Source: Candidatus Limnocylindrales bacterium (GTDB lineage: Bacteria; Moduliflexota; Moduliflexia; Moduliflexales; JAUQPW01). From it: a DNA stretch of 64,000 nt. Below, in pieces: positions 18,016-26,214 of this stretch. Positions within the stretch are counted from its first letter, which is position 1. Every line of letters starts with the position of its first letter. The notes under the pieces are model-generated. The model saw only the letters and a program-made list of their open reading frames with translations, did not search any database and was not told the origin of the DNA. The stretch is from positions 21,215-85,214 of the forward strand of contig DATMBG010000034.1 of the NCBI GenBank assembly GCA_035559535.1, read 5' to 3'. A program made the position numbers and the translations under genes.

Positions 18016-18816
18016 CTATTCTTCTAAATGAGGTTGATGAGGGTCTGCCAGGATTGAGAGAACCTTTCCATGGAGTAGACCATTGGAGCTGACCAGACTT
18101 CCACCGTAGATAGACCGCTGACCCGCTAAGGTTGTTGCCTGACCCCCTGCCTCTTCTACGATCACCTGCAGGGGAGCAATATCCCAGGGCTTTACAGCCG
18201 GATCGATGGCCACTTCACCGGCACCTTCTGCCACAAGCATATGCTGATAAAAGTCTCCAAATCCCCGGGTCCTCTGCACCTGGCGCATCAAAGTGAAAAT
18301 ACTCCTTGGAGGTAAAGATTCTCCCGAGCCGCCCAGGGTTCCGTGAAAGAGGTGAGCTTTCTGAAGATCCTGGATTTGGGAAACGTAAAGTCGGCGTTTT
18401 CCACAATAAGCCCCGTAACCTCGTGCGGCCCTCCATCGTGCCTGTAAAGCCGGTGCAGTCACCAAACCGGCAATAACTTCACCGTCTTCTTCGATAGCAA
18501 GTAGGGTCGCAAATATGGGAATACCCCGAACGAAATTCCGGGTACCATCAATGGGGTCAATGATCAGGCGTAGGTTTCCCGATCCGGCCTGTTCTCCGTA
18601 TTCTTCGCCCCAGATGCCCAGATCCGGATGATGTTTTCGCAAGAGGTTCTGGGCTATTTCCTCAATCGTACGATCTGCTTCGGTTACGGGACTCAGATCA
18701 ACTTTTTCCTCAACACGGAGATTCTGCGCTCGAAAGAGACGAAGGGCAATCTCGTCCGCACGATCTGCAATCTCCTCAAGAAAGGATAACCAGGAGATGG
18801 GATCCATCTTTTTCAT
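18016..18816 (-). CDS. Inositol monophosphatase-family phosphatase (HisN-like)
   Basis: 266 residues with the full lithium-sensitive phosphatase signature: SPVTEADRTIEE, IWGEEYGE (metal-binding Glu), DPIDGTRNFVRGIP (metal-binding Asp residues) and near the end VKPWDIAPLQVIVEEAGG. The NFVRGIP variant and GEEYGE are typical of histidinol-phosphatase HisN rather than SuhB, which supports histidine synthesis, but family members also dephosphorylate inositol, PAP or fructose bisphosphate. No his genes are near. Two start ATGs (18816 and 18807) are equally plausible. Confidence 0.85.
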   Translation of the reverse strand: MKKMDPISWLSFLEEIADRADEIALRLFRAQNLRVEEKVDLSPVTEADRTIEEIAQNLLRKHHPDLGIWGEEYGEQAGSGNLRLIIDPIDGTRNFVRGIPIFATLLAIEEDGEVIAGLVTAPALQARWRAARGYGAYCGKRRLYVSQIQDLQKAHLFHGTLGGSGESLPPRSIFTLMRQVQRTRGFGDFYQHMLVAEGAGEVAIDPAVKPWDIAPLQVIVEEAGGQATTLAGQRSIYGGSLVSSNGLLHGKVLSILADPHQPHLEE

Positions 18817-18933
18817 ACTTTATATTTTAAACTCCTTTTTGATTTCGATAAACAGGTTATTCAGTAATTTCTCAGGTTCCTAATCAGAATTTTTTCAAGC
18901 GGAGCATCTCCTTCCATCTTCTCCCTAAGCTAC

Positions 18934-19224
18934 CTACCCTTCTTTTACCTTCTCAATGGTTGCCTCCCAGGCGAAGCCGGCTAACAAAGCTGCCGGCCAG
19001 CTATCCAGTTTATCATTTAGAAAGGCCATAATGAGAGGGGCCGTAACGAAGGCAAAGATAAGGGTTACGATATAGGGCTTGCTGGCATCCCAGGCACGGG
19101 ATAAGAATCCCGGTACTCCGGCCACCCCGGCTCTAGGTCTAGGTAGGGCCTGCCGCAATATGGGATAGATGACACTGATCACGATACCTGCAACAACGGC
19201 CAAATAGGTTGACCAAAATGACAT
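18934..19224 (-). CDS. Small membrane protein, unknown
   Basis: 96 residues from the ATG at 19224, preceded by GGAGG with 8-base spacing. Three hydrophobic stretches are visible: YLAVVAGIVISVIYPIL, YIVTLIFAFVTAPLIMAFL and WPAALLAGFAWEATIEKV. A proline/arginine-rich loop lies between the first two. I recognise no family; size and topology are holin-like but nothing phage-like is nearby. It is downstream of another unknown membrane protein, separated by a region carrying a direct repeat, and may be functionally linked to it. Confidence 0.6.
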   Translation of the reverse strand: MSFWSTYLAVVAGIVISVIYPILRQALPRPRAGVAGVPGFLSRAWDASKPYIVTLIFAFVTAPLIMAFLNDKLDSWPAALLAGFAWEATIEKVKEG

Positions 19225-19375
19225 GGGCAAGACCTCCTCACATGAGCTTTGGTAAGCAAAATGAATTCGGCTTCCTGATGCCCGAGTTAAGCAAGCACGA
19301 ACTTAAATTGGAGCGCCCAAGGGCATCAAGCAAGTTAATAAGAAAAGTACTACTCCCTGCACCCCCCTCCGGGGA

Positions 19376-19484
19376 GTTGTCGGGTCCTTACTGTTTCACA
19401 CATTTTCCTTAAAAACCTTCCAAAACCGATACCCTTTTAAATCTTCTGTTGTCGGGTCCTTACTGTTTCACACATTTTCCTTAA
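19376..19484. repeat. Two 37-bp direct repeats separated by 35 bp
   Basis: An identical 37-base unit, beginning GTTGTCGGGTCCTTACTG and ending TTTTCCTTAA, occurs at 19376-19412 and 19448-19484. Flanks and the 35-base spacer differ. Unit and spacer sizes fall in the CRISPR range, but there are only two copies, no internal palindrome and no cas gene in the window, so a simple local duplication is as likely. Confidence 0.85.
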
Positions 19485-19485
19485 C

Positions 19486-20232
19486 TTAAGGTTCTCCTTT
19501 TATCCGCTCCATCACCTTACTGGTGATATGATGCTCTCTTTCCTTAACCACCGCCAAGACGACCAATTTAAAGAAAGGTATGGTGGTACTGATTGCCGAA
19601 GCCAATTGGGCAGTTTCCAACAACCAACCGAACAAAAGCCCTGCAAGGCGCATAATCAGGAGAAGCACCCACAGAAAACACCCTCCAATAATAGGCGCCA
19701 ATAGTACATATACAAGGGGTGATTTTATGTCGGCGCCTACCAACATAAGTACCCCTAAGGTAAGAGCAATGATCGCCATTGCTATACTGACCATACCCCC
19801 GGCAATGACAATCTCACCGGTATAGATCCCCGCATCCATGACCCTTGTTATATACCCCTCTTTTGCCCACGGTCGGGATAGTGGCTTAAATCCAGGCAAT
19901 ATGGGGGGTTTAAGTTTCGACGGTAGAAGCCGATCATATATCTCCTGAACGTCTCCACTGGGCGGCCCATTCCAGATGCATCTATAAAATAATCTTGACA
20001 ATTTAAAGGGATCCACCTGTTCGACACCCCTGACAAAAGAGTCATTAAGATTTCGCAGCTTCTCCCGGAATTCAGGCGATAGAAGATCCACTATCTTTTC
20101 TGTGAAGGCAGAGAAAACAAAGATAATGAGTACGGAGATAAACCACTTTCGGGCCTTCTGCCAACTACGCCTGTCGGTTGATCCTTCTAACTGAGAGGAT
20201 GGTTTCTCCTCCTGTCTGGTCGTATCGGCCAT
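19486..20232 (-). CDS. Membrane protein, unknown
   Basis: 248 residues from the ATG at 20232; AGGAAAAGGAT lies just before. A hydrophilic N-terminus leads to a first helix (WFISVLIIFVFSAF), then a soluble region with a proline-rich segment (LPSKLKPPILPGFKPLSRP). A hydrophobic cluster follows (IVIAGGMVSIAMAIIALTLG, YVLLAPIIGGCFLWVLLLIM and a last helix near TIPFFKLVVLAVV). It ends in a charged tail. No family recognised. It precedes the 96-residue membrane protein on the same strand. Confidence 0.6.
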   Translation of the reverse strand: MADTTRQEEKPSSQLEGSTDRRSWQKARKWFISVLIIFVFSAFTEKIVDLLSPEFREKLRNLNDSFVRGVEQVDPFKLSRLFYRCIWNGPPSGDVQEIYDRLLPSKLKPPILPGFKPLSRPWAKEGYITRVMDAGIYTGEIVIAGGMVSIAMAIIALTLGVLMLVGADIKSPLVYVLLAPIIGGCFLWVLLLIMRLAGLLFGWLLETAQLASAISTTIPFFKLVVLAVVKEREHHITSKVMERIKGEP

Positions 20233-20667
20233 ATCCTTTTCCTGTAACACAGATAGGTCTATAAGTTAGGAGCCTTACAATTCCTTACCTTCTCCTATCA
20301 GATTCGTTGTGAAAGCATTGTATAAAATGGTTACCCCGGCGAATAGAGTCGAACTGTCGGAATTATGGGTCCCATAAAAGCGAGAGGGCCTGACACCTTG
20401 CAGTAATCTGAAATCGACGAGGTTAACTACTTTCAACCTGACAAAGTTTTACGGTTGTTTTAGTAACGACCCTTTGCGGATGCCTTTATCTAACAACCCT
20501 TTATAAGAGTTGTCAAGAACAAAAGGTGGGTAGCTTCTTTCTGAGGTATCCAAAAATTGTATAATCGAGTTTGCAAATTCCCTGCGGGTACTGATTTTCG
20601 GTTAAGTATATACAATTTTTTATACAGACTCCGAGGTAAATCCGAAAAGCCGGCCGGGTTATTCTTT
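20233..20667. other. Gene-free stretch
   Basis: 435 bases without a supported gene. I see no tRNA, clear terminator or repeat; it is a plausible junction between the core segment on the left and the accessory segment on the right. Confidence 0.4.
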
Positions 20668-21363
20668 TTATCCCTGCAGGTCCTGTCCAGGGTCTGATAG
20701 GAGGTAGTGTACGAACCAGTCGGTTGCAAGCCGCGCGACTTCTTCCAGCGCACCGGGTTCTTCGAAAAGGTGCGTCGCTCCGGGGATGACCTCCAGTTTC
20801 TTTTCCGTGCGGAGCTGTGCCAGTGCCGCCCGGTTCAGATCGATCACCAGGGTATCTTCTCCACCCACGATGAGAAGCGTGGGGGCCTGGACCCGAGGCA
20901 GAAAGGACTCTGCCAGATCCGGGCGTCCACCCCGTGAGACAACTGCTCCTACAACCTTCGGACGTTCTGCCGCAGCAACCAGTGCAGCCGCCGCACCGGT
21001 ACTGGCACCAAAGTAGCCAATTCTGAGGTTTTGGGTCTCTGGGTTCTGCCTGAGCCAGTCTGTGGCACCCACAAGCCGCTCAGCCAGCAGCTTGATATTA
21101 AACCGGAGATGTCGAAGCTGCATATCCACTACTTCCTCTTCTGAGGTGAGAAGGTCCATGAGTAAAGTCGCAAGCCCGGCCTCGCGAAGCACCCGTGCAA
21201 CGTATCGGTTTCGAGGACTATGCCGACTACTCCCACTCCCATGCGCGAATACCACAATCCCTCGCGTACCTCCGAGCCCCTCTAGATTCCCTGAAAGGGT
21301 AACCGGGCCTACCGGAATCTGGACCAGGTTCTCTTCATCCTGTCTTCTCGATATTCCGTTCAT
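20668..21363 (-). CDS. Alpha/beta hydrolase (dienelactone-hydrolase-like)
   Basis: 231 residues. VVFAHGSGSSRHSPRNRYVA carries the oxyanion-hole HGSGSS, GYFGASTGAAAAL the nucleophile elbow (Ser), LLIVGGEDTLV the acidic residue and GATHLFEEPGALEEVA the catalytic His. Small single-domain hydrolases of this group often accompany phosphoribosyltransferase-domain genes, but that partner is absent here. The DNA looks more GC-rich than the flanking spacers. Esterase or hydrolase activity is likely; the substrate is unknown. Confidence 0.85.
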   Translation of the reverse strand: MNGISRRQDEENLVQIPVGPVTLSGNLEGLGGTRGIVVFAHGSGSSRHSPRNRYVARVLREAGLATLLMDLLTSEEEVVDMQLRHLRFNIKLLAERLVGATDWLRQNPETQNLRIGYFGASTGAAAALVAAAERPKVVGAVVSRGGRPDLAESFLPRVQAPTLLIVGGEDTLVIDLNRAALAQLRTEKKLEVIPGATHLFEEPGALEEVARLATDWFVHYLLSDPGQDLQG

Positions 21364-22118
21364 GGGTATTTCCTCCTTTATTTCTTATTTGCTCATCCCT
21401 GAATAATTAAAATACTGCCTAAACCCCAGGAGTAACCTTTCTGGTTGCTCTGCTTAAGGGCTATCACAAAGATCACTCTTTAATTATACCACCTCTTCAT
21501 AGTAAATGGGTATCAGCTCAGAAGGAATAACGAGGAAGGAAGTGACTGATTCCATAGAGGGGGTATGGATGAGGTGCCTGTAAAGACTTTCTTCAAAAGG
21601 ATCTGCTATTTTGTAAAGTTAAAATTTTGTAAAGTTAAATTTGAATAAGCTATTCTGCCCTCACCCCAGGCCCCTCTCCCGAGGCTTCGGGATATGACCT
21701 CCTTTTCCCATATAACGGACAGGCTAAAAAGAGGTATATTTCTCCGCCGGCCGATGGTTAGACATTCTCTGGCATTGACGCTTCGGTCTTATATTTCCCC
21801 ACGACGGGTGGTGCCACTCTCGATATACTGCTTATCATTGTTCTTCCCTCTTCGCGCCATTTCGTAGCACCTCCCGCGTGTCTAACGCTATGCCTCTGAG
21901 CGGCTGGTATACTTCTTCACGCACAAAGTCGCCTGCGCCACCCTGATCGGTCCCAGGGTCAGTCAGGTAGCCTGCCTTTGATAGCCCTCAAGCCGCCTTG
22001 CACTAATTACCCTTAGAGCAAGGGGAGGCTTTCCATAACATAATGGTTGGTGTTGGCCATGACCATTCGCTCACGCTAGGGTGATCGCAAAGCTCGGAAG
22101 TAGGTTGTGAACCCACTC
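21364..22118. other. Gene-poor stretch with a possible structured or remnant element
   Basis: 755 bases with no complete gene. On the minus strand between about 22060 and 21740 there are many short complementary segments (for example CCTTGC/GCAAGG around 22000). A 50-codon open stretch ending FVREEVYQPLRGIALD... overlaps a 26-codon ORF by ATGA. This could be a structured RNA, a decayed gene or both. The left part carries CCCTCACCCCAGGCCCCTCT, a boilerplate repeat word common in bacterial spacers. Confidence 0.3.
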
Positions 22119-22458
22119 TCACTGGATGAACTCCATAATGCACAACATGACGCCTATGACTCCGAGAATTACCCCCCAGAAGTGCATCGGAATGAAAAAC
22201 AGCCGGTGTGTTGCCCGGTCGAGAACCCTCTCCTTTCCTGTCACCTTATCAATAACTGTCTGGGCTGTGCGCTTGCGCAATAGATTACCCACAACCCAAG
22301 ACAAAGCTGCCGCGATCAATAGGGCAAACTCCAATGGTCCACTTATGAGCCAAATAATATCCTTTACCCCATAAAGCATCGAACACGTAATTGCAAAGTA
22401 ATGCCGCTCCAAAAACAAAGACGACAACGAGAAAACCGAAACCACTCCACATGATCAT
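22119..22458 (-). pseudogene. Small conserved-type membrane protein gene with one frameshift
   Basis: The open frame ending at 22119 encodes ALLIAAALSWVVGNLLRKR, AQTVIDKVTGKE and LFFIPMHFWGVILGVIGVML. Its apparent start in that frame is poor. In the next frame, an ATG at 22458 preceded by AAAGGGA encodes MIMWSGFGFLVVVFVFGAAL and then GKGYYLAHKW. The two join smoothly (HKW-PLEFALL) if one extra base near 22338 is removed, giving a 112-residue protein with an N-terminal and two later membrane helices. Either a real inactivating insertion or a sequencing error. Confidence 0.7.
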
Positions 22459-22793
22459 TGTTTATCCCTTTCAGTTTGTTGTGATGGCGAACTCAAGCGG
22501 TATACATGAGACATCTAACGACCCGGCATCAGAGGTTGACCGCTTTAGAGTTACGATGGACCGCTTACGTGCATACCAAACAACCGGCGACAGCACATAA
22601 CACAGCCTGCTCTTCACGTGGGTTGCACAATGGTAAGCTTACAGATCTTGAACAACTCTCAGTGGCGCTCCCATTGAACGCACATCTCTCCATAAATTGG
22701 AGTCCTTCCGGTGTCCCCGGTCTGCACGCAACCACCGGCATCAACTGTTGCTAAATCCCCTTGCTGGAATTAAATGTTCCGATACTCCGTCAT
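22459..22793. other. Gene-free stretch
   Basis: 335 bases. ATCTAAC and GGTTGACC words near 22510-22540 recall recombination core sites, but no matching partner box or paired arms are found. No gene supported. Confidence 0.35.
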
Positions 22794-22973
22794 TCATTGC
22801 CTAACATTCAGCTGATCAATGCGGCATATTATAGTGTCGGGATCAGTATTCGAACATGATATCTGCTCGGCAGCCTGCGTATGAGATATGAAACTAAATA
22901 TGAAAGATGTGACTAAAAAGATTTTTAGTGCAGGGAATAGACCTGTTCGCTTAGATGTGTCAGTGGATTTCAT
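22794..22973 (-). CDS. Small exported peptide, unknown
   Basis: 59 residues from the ATG at 22973, with a very strong AAAGGAGG 7 bases upstream. A Lys/Arg-containing N-terminus and hydrophobic core (LFPALKIFLVTSFIFSFI) end at SHTQA, a good signal-peptidase site, leaving a mature part of about 25 residues that begins AEQISCSNTDP and contains two cysteines eight residues apart (SCSNTDPDTIIC). No family recognised. The strong ribosome-binding site argues that it is a real gene. It lies just downstream of the YcxB-like gene on the same strand. Confidence 0.5.
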   Translation of the reverse strand: MKSTDTSKRTGLFPALKIFLVTSFIFSFISHTQAAEQISCSNTDPDTIICRIDQLNVRQ

Positions 22974-23031
22974 AGTCATACCTCCTTTCGCAGCCCCACC
23001 GGAGCAGCGCATGATATGGTACATCTTTGCG

Positions 23032-23571
23032 CTATGATTGCGTAGCCCGGAAAACGGCGACCTGTTTCAGGAAACGGTCAAAGCTTTGTGGATCTGGGAA
23101 AGCGCGGCGGGGCAAAATGAAAGCCTGTAATGATGTTATATAGACGTATGCAGCATGCAGATCGTTCGCGACGTCTACGACCGCTTGCCAGGGCGTGATG
23201 GATGATTGTCCGGCCGCATTGCTGAACTGAAGTCCGGCGGAATCGATCAGGGCGTGCGTCGGACCCAAGATGTTCCTGAACGTACCATCCCGGACGCGCC
23301 GCAGTATGGATCGCCTCAGCGACCAGCATCCAAGTGGTACGGCTAATATGGCCATGACGAGCGAAAGCAAAAGTATGGGCAGCGCCAAGGTAAAGTTCAG
23401 CCATAGCTTCGGATTTACAAGAGTGCCAACAATCAGTACCCAGCTTGCTAATCCGAGCCGCAAGGACCAGCGCCGCTGACGGAAGTATGGGGAGTGCGCC
23501 CAGGTGTAAATCGAGAAACGGACGTAATCCTCTGTTGTTAGTGTGTAATTCAACTCCCAGGATTCCATCAT
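23032..23571 (-). CDS. YcxB-like membrane protein
   Basis: 179 residues from the ATG at 23571; an upstream in-frame GTG at 23577 is also possible. A short N-terminal soluble segment (LNYTLTTEDYVRFSIYTWAH) precedes two helices (LGLASWVLIVGTLV; TLALPILLLSLVMAILAVPL). The C-terminal domain with GLQFSNAAGQSSITPWQAV and AYVYITSLQAFILPRRAF is the usual YcxB pattern (PF14317). The family has no established function. It begins 14 bases after the larger exported protein, so they are probably co-transcribed. Confidence 0.75.
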   Translation of the reverse strand: MMESWELNYTLTTEDYVRFSIYTWAHSPYFRQRRWSLRLGLASWVLIVGTLVNPKLWLNFTLALPILLLSLVMAILAVPLGCWSLRRSILRRVRDGTFRNILGPTHALIDSAGLQFSNAAGQSSITPWQAVVDVANDLHAAYVYITSLQAFILPRRAFPDPQSFDRFLKQVAVFRATQS

Positions 23572-23585
23572 GTTCACGGTCGGAT

Positions 23586-25124
23586 TTAATTCTCAACGGG
23601 CAATCTTCGCTTGCAGACATGATTTCCGACCCACATGCCGGGGTAAATATCGTTTCCAAGCAAAATGGTGGGGTCTAGTGAATTGTCATCGATGCAATAG
23701 GTCTGATATCCGTACGGAACCGGGTAAACTTTGCCGGTTTCGGGATCGCGCACCAGTTCCTCGCCAGCCAATGCAGCTACCCAGTGGCGTGCATCGTGGA
23801 CCATCGCCTCCTGCCGCCGCTCGAAGGCCTCTAACTGCATTTGCTGTACAGCCCGCCCGGCACTGTCAATGAGCTGTTGCTGTACCTTGGCGCCCTTCAC
23901 GATTGTCTGGCCCATCTTGATCAAAATGTCGGCTTCCTGTGCGTAAATGCCGACAAGAGCTGTGGCGAAACGGCTGCCCCAACCCGGAGTGGGCCGCACA
24001 GAGTGAATTACGCCAGCGCAGAGATCGCGCCAGCTCTCAGCTTGACTGGCTGGCACCGAACAGCCGGCGATTAACGCGAGACTCGTCACCTTCCCTGGCC
24101 CTAGTATCGGATTCGGCAGATGGTACATGGTAATAGTGCCCCAGTAATCCAGCGGGCCCATTGGACTTGAGCTGAGGACTTGATAAAAAGCCTGGGACGC
24201 AGAGATTGGGATCAAGTCCGGGTGGCCAAAGGAAAGGCCCTGCCAGTGGGATTGCTGGAGCCGTTCGATCACAAGCTGTAAGCTTTCCCCGGGCGACCAT
24301 GATCGGGAAGAATCCTGAAGCTGCATCTGGACGGACGGAATCACGCATTGCATGAGGATATTGCCGAACGGATTAAACCCTTGCGAGCAACTGGCAATTC
24401 TGGCCTGATAACGGAGGTCAGAAACACTGACGATCAACACAATAATCGACGGCTGAGTCTTTCCAGAGGGCGCCATTATGAAGACGTCGCCTTGGGAGGA
24501 AGAGTTAATCGACCAGTCAACCGGCAGATAGACCGTGAATTCACCATTGGCAGATCGCGTCGGCGTCAAGGGAACTGCCGGTGTGGCTTTTTCAGACGGC
24601 GTGGACTTAACCGGTACCTCTGCAGCTTCTATCCTGCCAATCGTAAAGCTGCGCTGCATTTGATCGAACGCGCTTCTGACCAAAGCAAGTTCCGCTTTGG
24701 GCGCGGACTGAATCAAGACAAATGTGTGATCGCCGCTGGCTACACCGGACAACGTAAGATAGGCTTCCATGCCCTTCGGATTGATTCCCGAATAGGCGAC
24801 CGATACGCCGTTTAAGCCGGCCAGAACTGCGCCTGAGCGGCCTGTTTCGGTCAACTCGCGCCATTGCCGTCCTATTTGTCCAGCTAAAGAGACGATCAGG
24901 CTGGCTGGATCAGAGGATCCGTGGGAGATGAGTATGGTGAGATACGAACTACCGTGAACGAATGATACAGAGTCGGCATTCAGCGGTGTAACGGTCCATC
25001 CCGGTGGCACTTCGACACGAAACCGGTTCTGTGGATCAGAATAAATCTGCGCAGCTGAGGCGAAGCTGAACACCAGCAGCATGCCCAGCATCAAAGCGAT
25101 TGCAAAGCAGCGCTCCCATTTCAT
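23586..25124 (-). CDS. Exported protein with PsbP/DUF1795-like repeats, unknown
   Basis: 512 residues with a clear signal peptide (MLGMLLVFSFASA, cleavage before AQIYS). Two segments look related: YSDPQNRFRVEVPPGWTVTP near 28 and NGEFTVYLPVDWSINSS near 195. Both follow the pattern of lipoprotein-like PsbP/DUF1795 domains that begin with a F.V..P..W motif. A C-terminal helical part (about 385-460, rich in Gln and Ala) contains VQQQLIDSAGRAVQQMQ. Function unknown. Operon with the YcxB-like gene; no regulator is adjacent. Confidence 0.6.
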   Translation of the reverse strand: MKWERCFAIALMLGMLLVFSFASAAQIYSDPQNRFRVEVPPGWTVTPLNADSVSFVHGSSYLTILISHGSSDPASLIVSLAGQIGRQWRELTETGRSGAVLAGLNGVSVAYSGINPKGMEAYLTLSGVASGDHTFVLIQSAPKAELALVRSAFDQMQRSFTIGRIEAAEVPVKSTPSEKATPAVPLTPTRSANGEFTVYLPVDWSINSSSQGDVFIMAPSGKTQPSIIVLIVSVSDLRYQARIASCSQGFNPFGNILMQCVIPSVQMQLQDSSRSWSPGESLQLVIERLQQSHWQGLSFGHPDLIPISASQAFYQVLSSSPMGPLDYWGTITMYHLPNPILGPGKVTSLALIAGCSVPASQAESWRDLCAGVIHSVRPTPGWGSRFATALVGIYAQEADILIKMGQTIVKGAKVQQQLIDSAGRAVQQMQLEAFERRQEAMVHDARHWVAALAGEELVRDPETGKVYPVPYGYQTYCIDDNSLDPTILLGNDIYPGMWVGNHVCKRRLPVEN

Positions 25125-25480
25125 CTTTTCATCTTATGAGCCGATTATGAGCCAATTTTCCCGCATCCCATCCCCTCATCAAAGACAGCGCCAACACCAT
25201 CGTCATAGCCCGTCGGGAAATCGTTTTCATCTCCATTCTCCTCGATTAAAGTTCGCTCTTTCTTTCCTTCGTCCCTTACCGCCCAATTCAGCCCAAAAGG
25301 GGTCAAACCCCGACTTGTGAGGCTCTCTTTCTAACAACCAGCGGGGTAGTATAAATGCACCCGTTGTGGCAACCATAGCAAATAATCTCATCCACACGAA
25401 GTACCTCAGGGACCTTATCTCCGCCCCCAGTGCGATATGCAGAACAAATGCGGCTTGGCTCATTACGGTGTCCCTTACGA
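25125..25480. other. Gene-free stretch before the direct repeat
   Basis: 356 bases with overlapping short open frames on the minus strand. One contains a Cys-rich CYGCHNGC word, but it has no start signal or recognisable family, so I do not call a gene. Confidence 0.35.
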
Positions 25481-25880
25481 GCTAATATCAAATAGACCCC
25501 AAACCCGGCGTAATATCCAGATCCTTCCTCAACTTTACCCTACTTTAGGAGTATTTCTCCAGTTAATCCAAACCCTACACAGCCCAAGGGTCCTTTTTTG
25601 TTTTCACTATCCTTTATCTTGGGTCTACCTTTCCGGTTTGCTCATACCCTCTAAGTCGTGGTTTTTCTTTAACTTCTCTAACCAACTGGACAATTCCGCT
25701 CCTATCTGTGGGGATATTGGAACCGGAAAATACCCCAACAGATATTACCTCTATATAATGAAGTACGATGAACTATTTTATAAGTTTCGCTAAACCATCA
25801 AAGGTCATAGTAGGATATCATGACAGAAATGACTCTATTTTATGAAACAAATATTGTCAAGAAAAAACCTCTTTTTTGTA
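25481..25880. repeat. Diverged direct repeat, copy A
   Basis: This block aligns in the same orientation with 34939-35335. TTTAGGAGTATTTCTCCAG is identical at 25544-25562 and 35000-35018. CTAAGTCGTGGTTT is at 25651-25664 and 35107-35120, exactly 107 bases further in both. A third block, GAAAAAA..TCTTTTTT after a shared ACAAAT.TTGT context, is at 25861 and 35311. Overall similarity by eye is about 60 percent. The two copies bound the 26.2-34.9 kb accessory region. Confidence 0.75.
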
Positions 25881-25914
25881 TCTGTATCCCTTTAGTAGGT
25901 GGAAAAAGAAACAC

Positions 25915-25984
25915 CCCCATCCTCCCTCCAGGGGGACTGACATAGGGTTGCTGCTGCTGAATCCCCCCTGGAGGGAGGATGGGA
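25915..25984. repeat. Strong inverted repeat
   Basis: CCATCCTCCCTCCAGGGGGA (left arm) and TCCCCCCTGGAGGGAGGATGG (right arm) pair along about 20 positions with one extra C, around a 25-base loop. It lies just inside copy A of the direct repeat. A similar CCCCCTGGAGGGGG word recurs near 54127. Confidence 0.8.
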
Positions 25985-26086
25985 GAGTGTTCAGACAGAA
26001 AAAGTGACACCTATTAAATTGTTGTAGAACCGTCTACTTTATGTTAAAGAACAAAAAGGCTTTCGACATATATAAATTTTTAAACA

Positions 26087-26149
26087 CCTTCCAGCCCAGG
26101 CTGGAAGGGATGGGCCCACCGCCTGGTACGGGTGGATGATCATCCACCC
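26087..26149. repeat. Two perfect palindromes
   Basis: Arms CCTTCCAGCC / GGCTGGAAGG around CA (26087-26108), and a 20-base perfect palindrome whose arms are GGGTGGATGA / TCATCCACCC (26130-26149). They lie in the spacer after the broken transporter gene and may act as terminators for the leftward cluster. Confidence 0.7.
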
Positions 26150-26214
26150 CTACAGTCAGGCCGCATAGGGCCAGTCTCAATCAGCATGCAAAAAACTTTC
26201 AATCCCCTGCGTAT

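Noticed and set aside
19376-19484. CRISPR array
   Set aside because: Only two repeats, no palindrome in the unit and no cas gene nearby; kept as a direct repeat.
21740-22060. Group II intron or IscB-associated RNA
   Set aside because: No reverse transcriptase or HNH gene and no domain V or other diagnostic element that I can identify by eye; kept only as an unexplained stretch.
22500-22620. Third attC-like site (ATCTAAC near 22510)
   Set aside because: No GTTRRRY partner with paired inner arms within the normal length range.
25303-25491. Small Cys-rich protein (CYGCHNGC) on the minus strand
   Set aside because: No start signal, no homologous pattern and it overlaps another equally weak frame.
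25437-25793. Protein-coding gene in direct repeat copy A, similar to an open frame at 34878-35147
   Set aside because: The shared residues simply reflect the diverged DNA repeat. Frames are short, lack a ribosome-binding site and resemble no protein.
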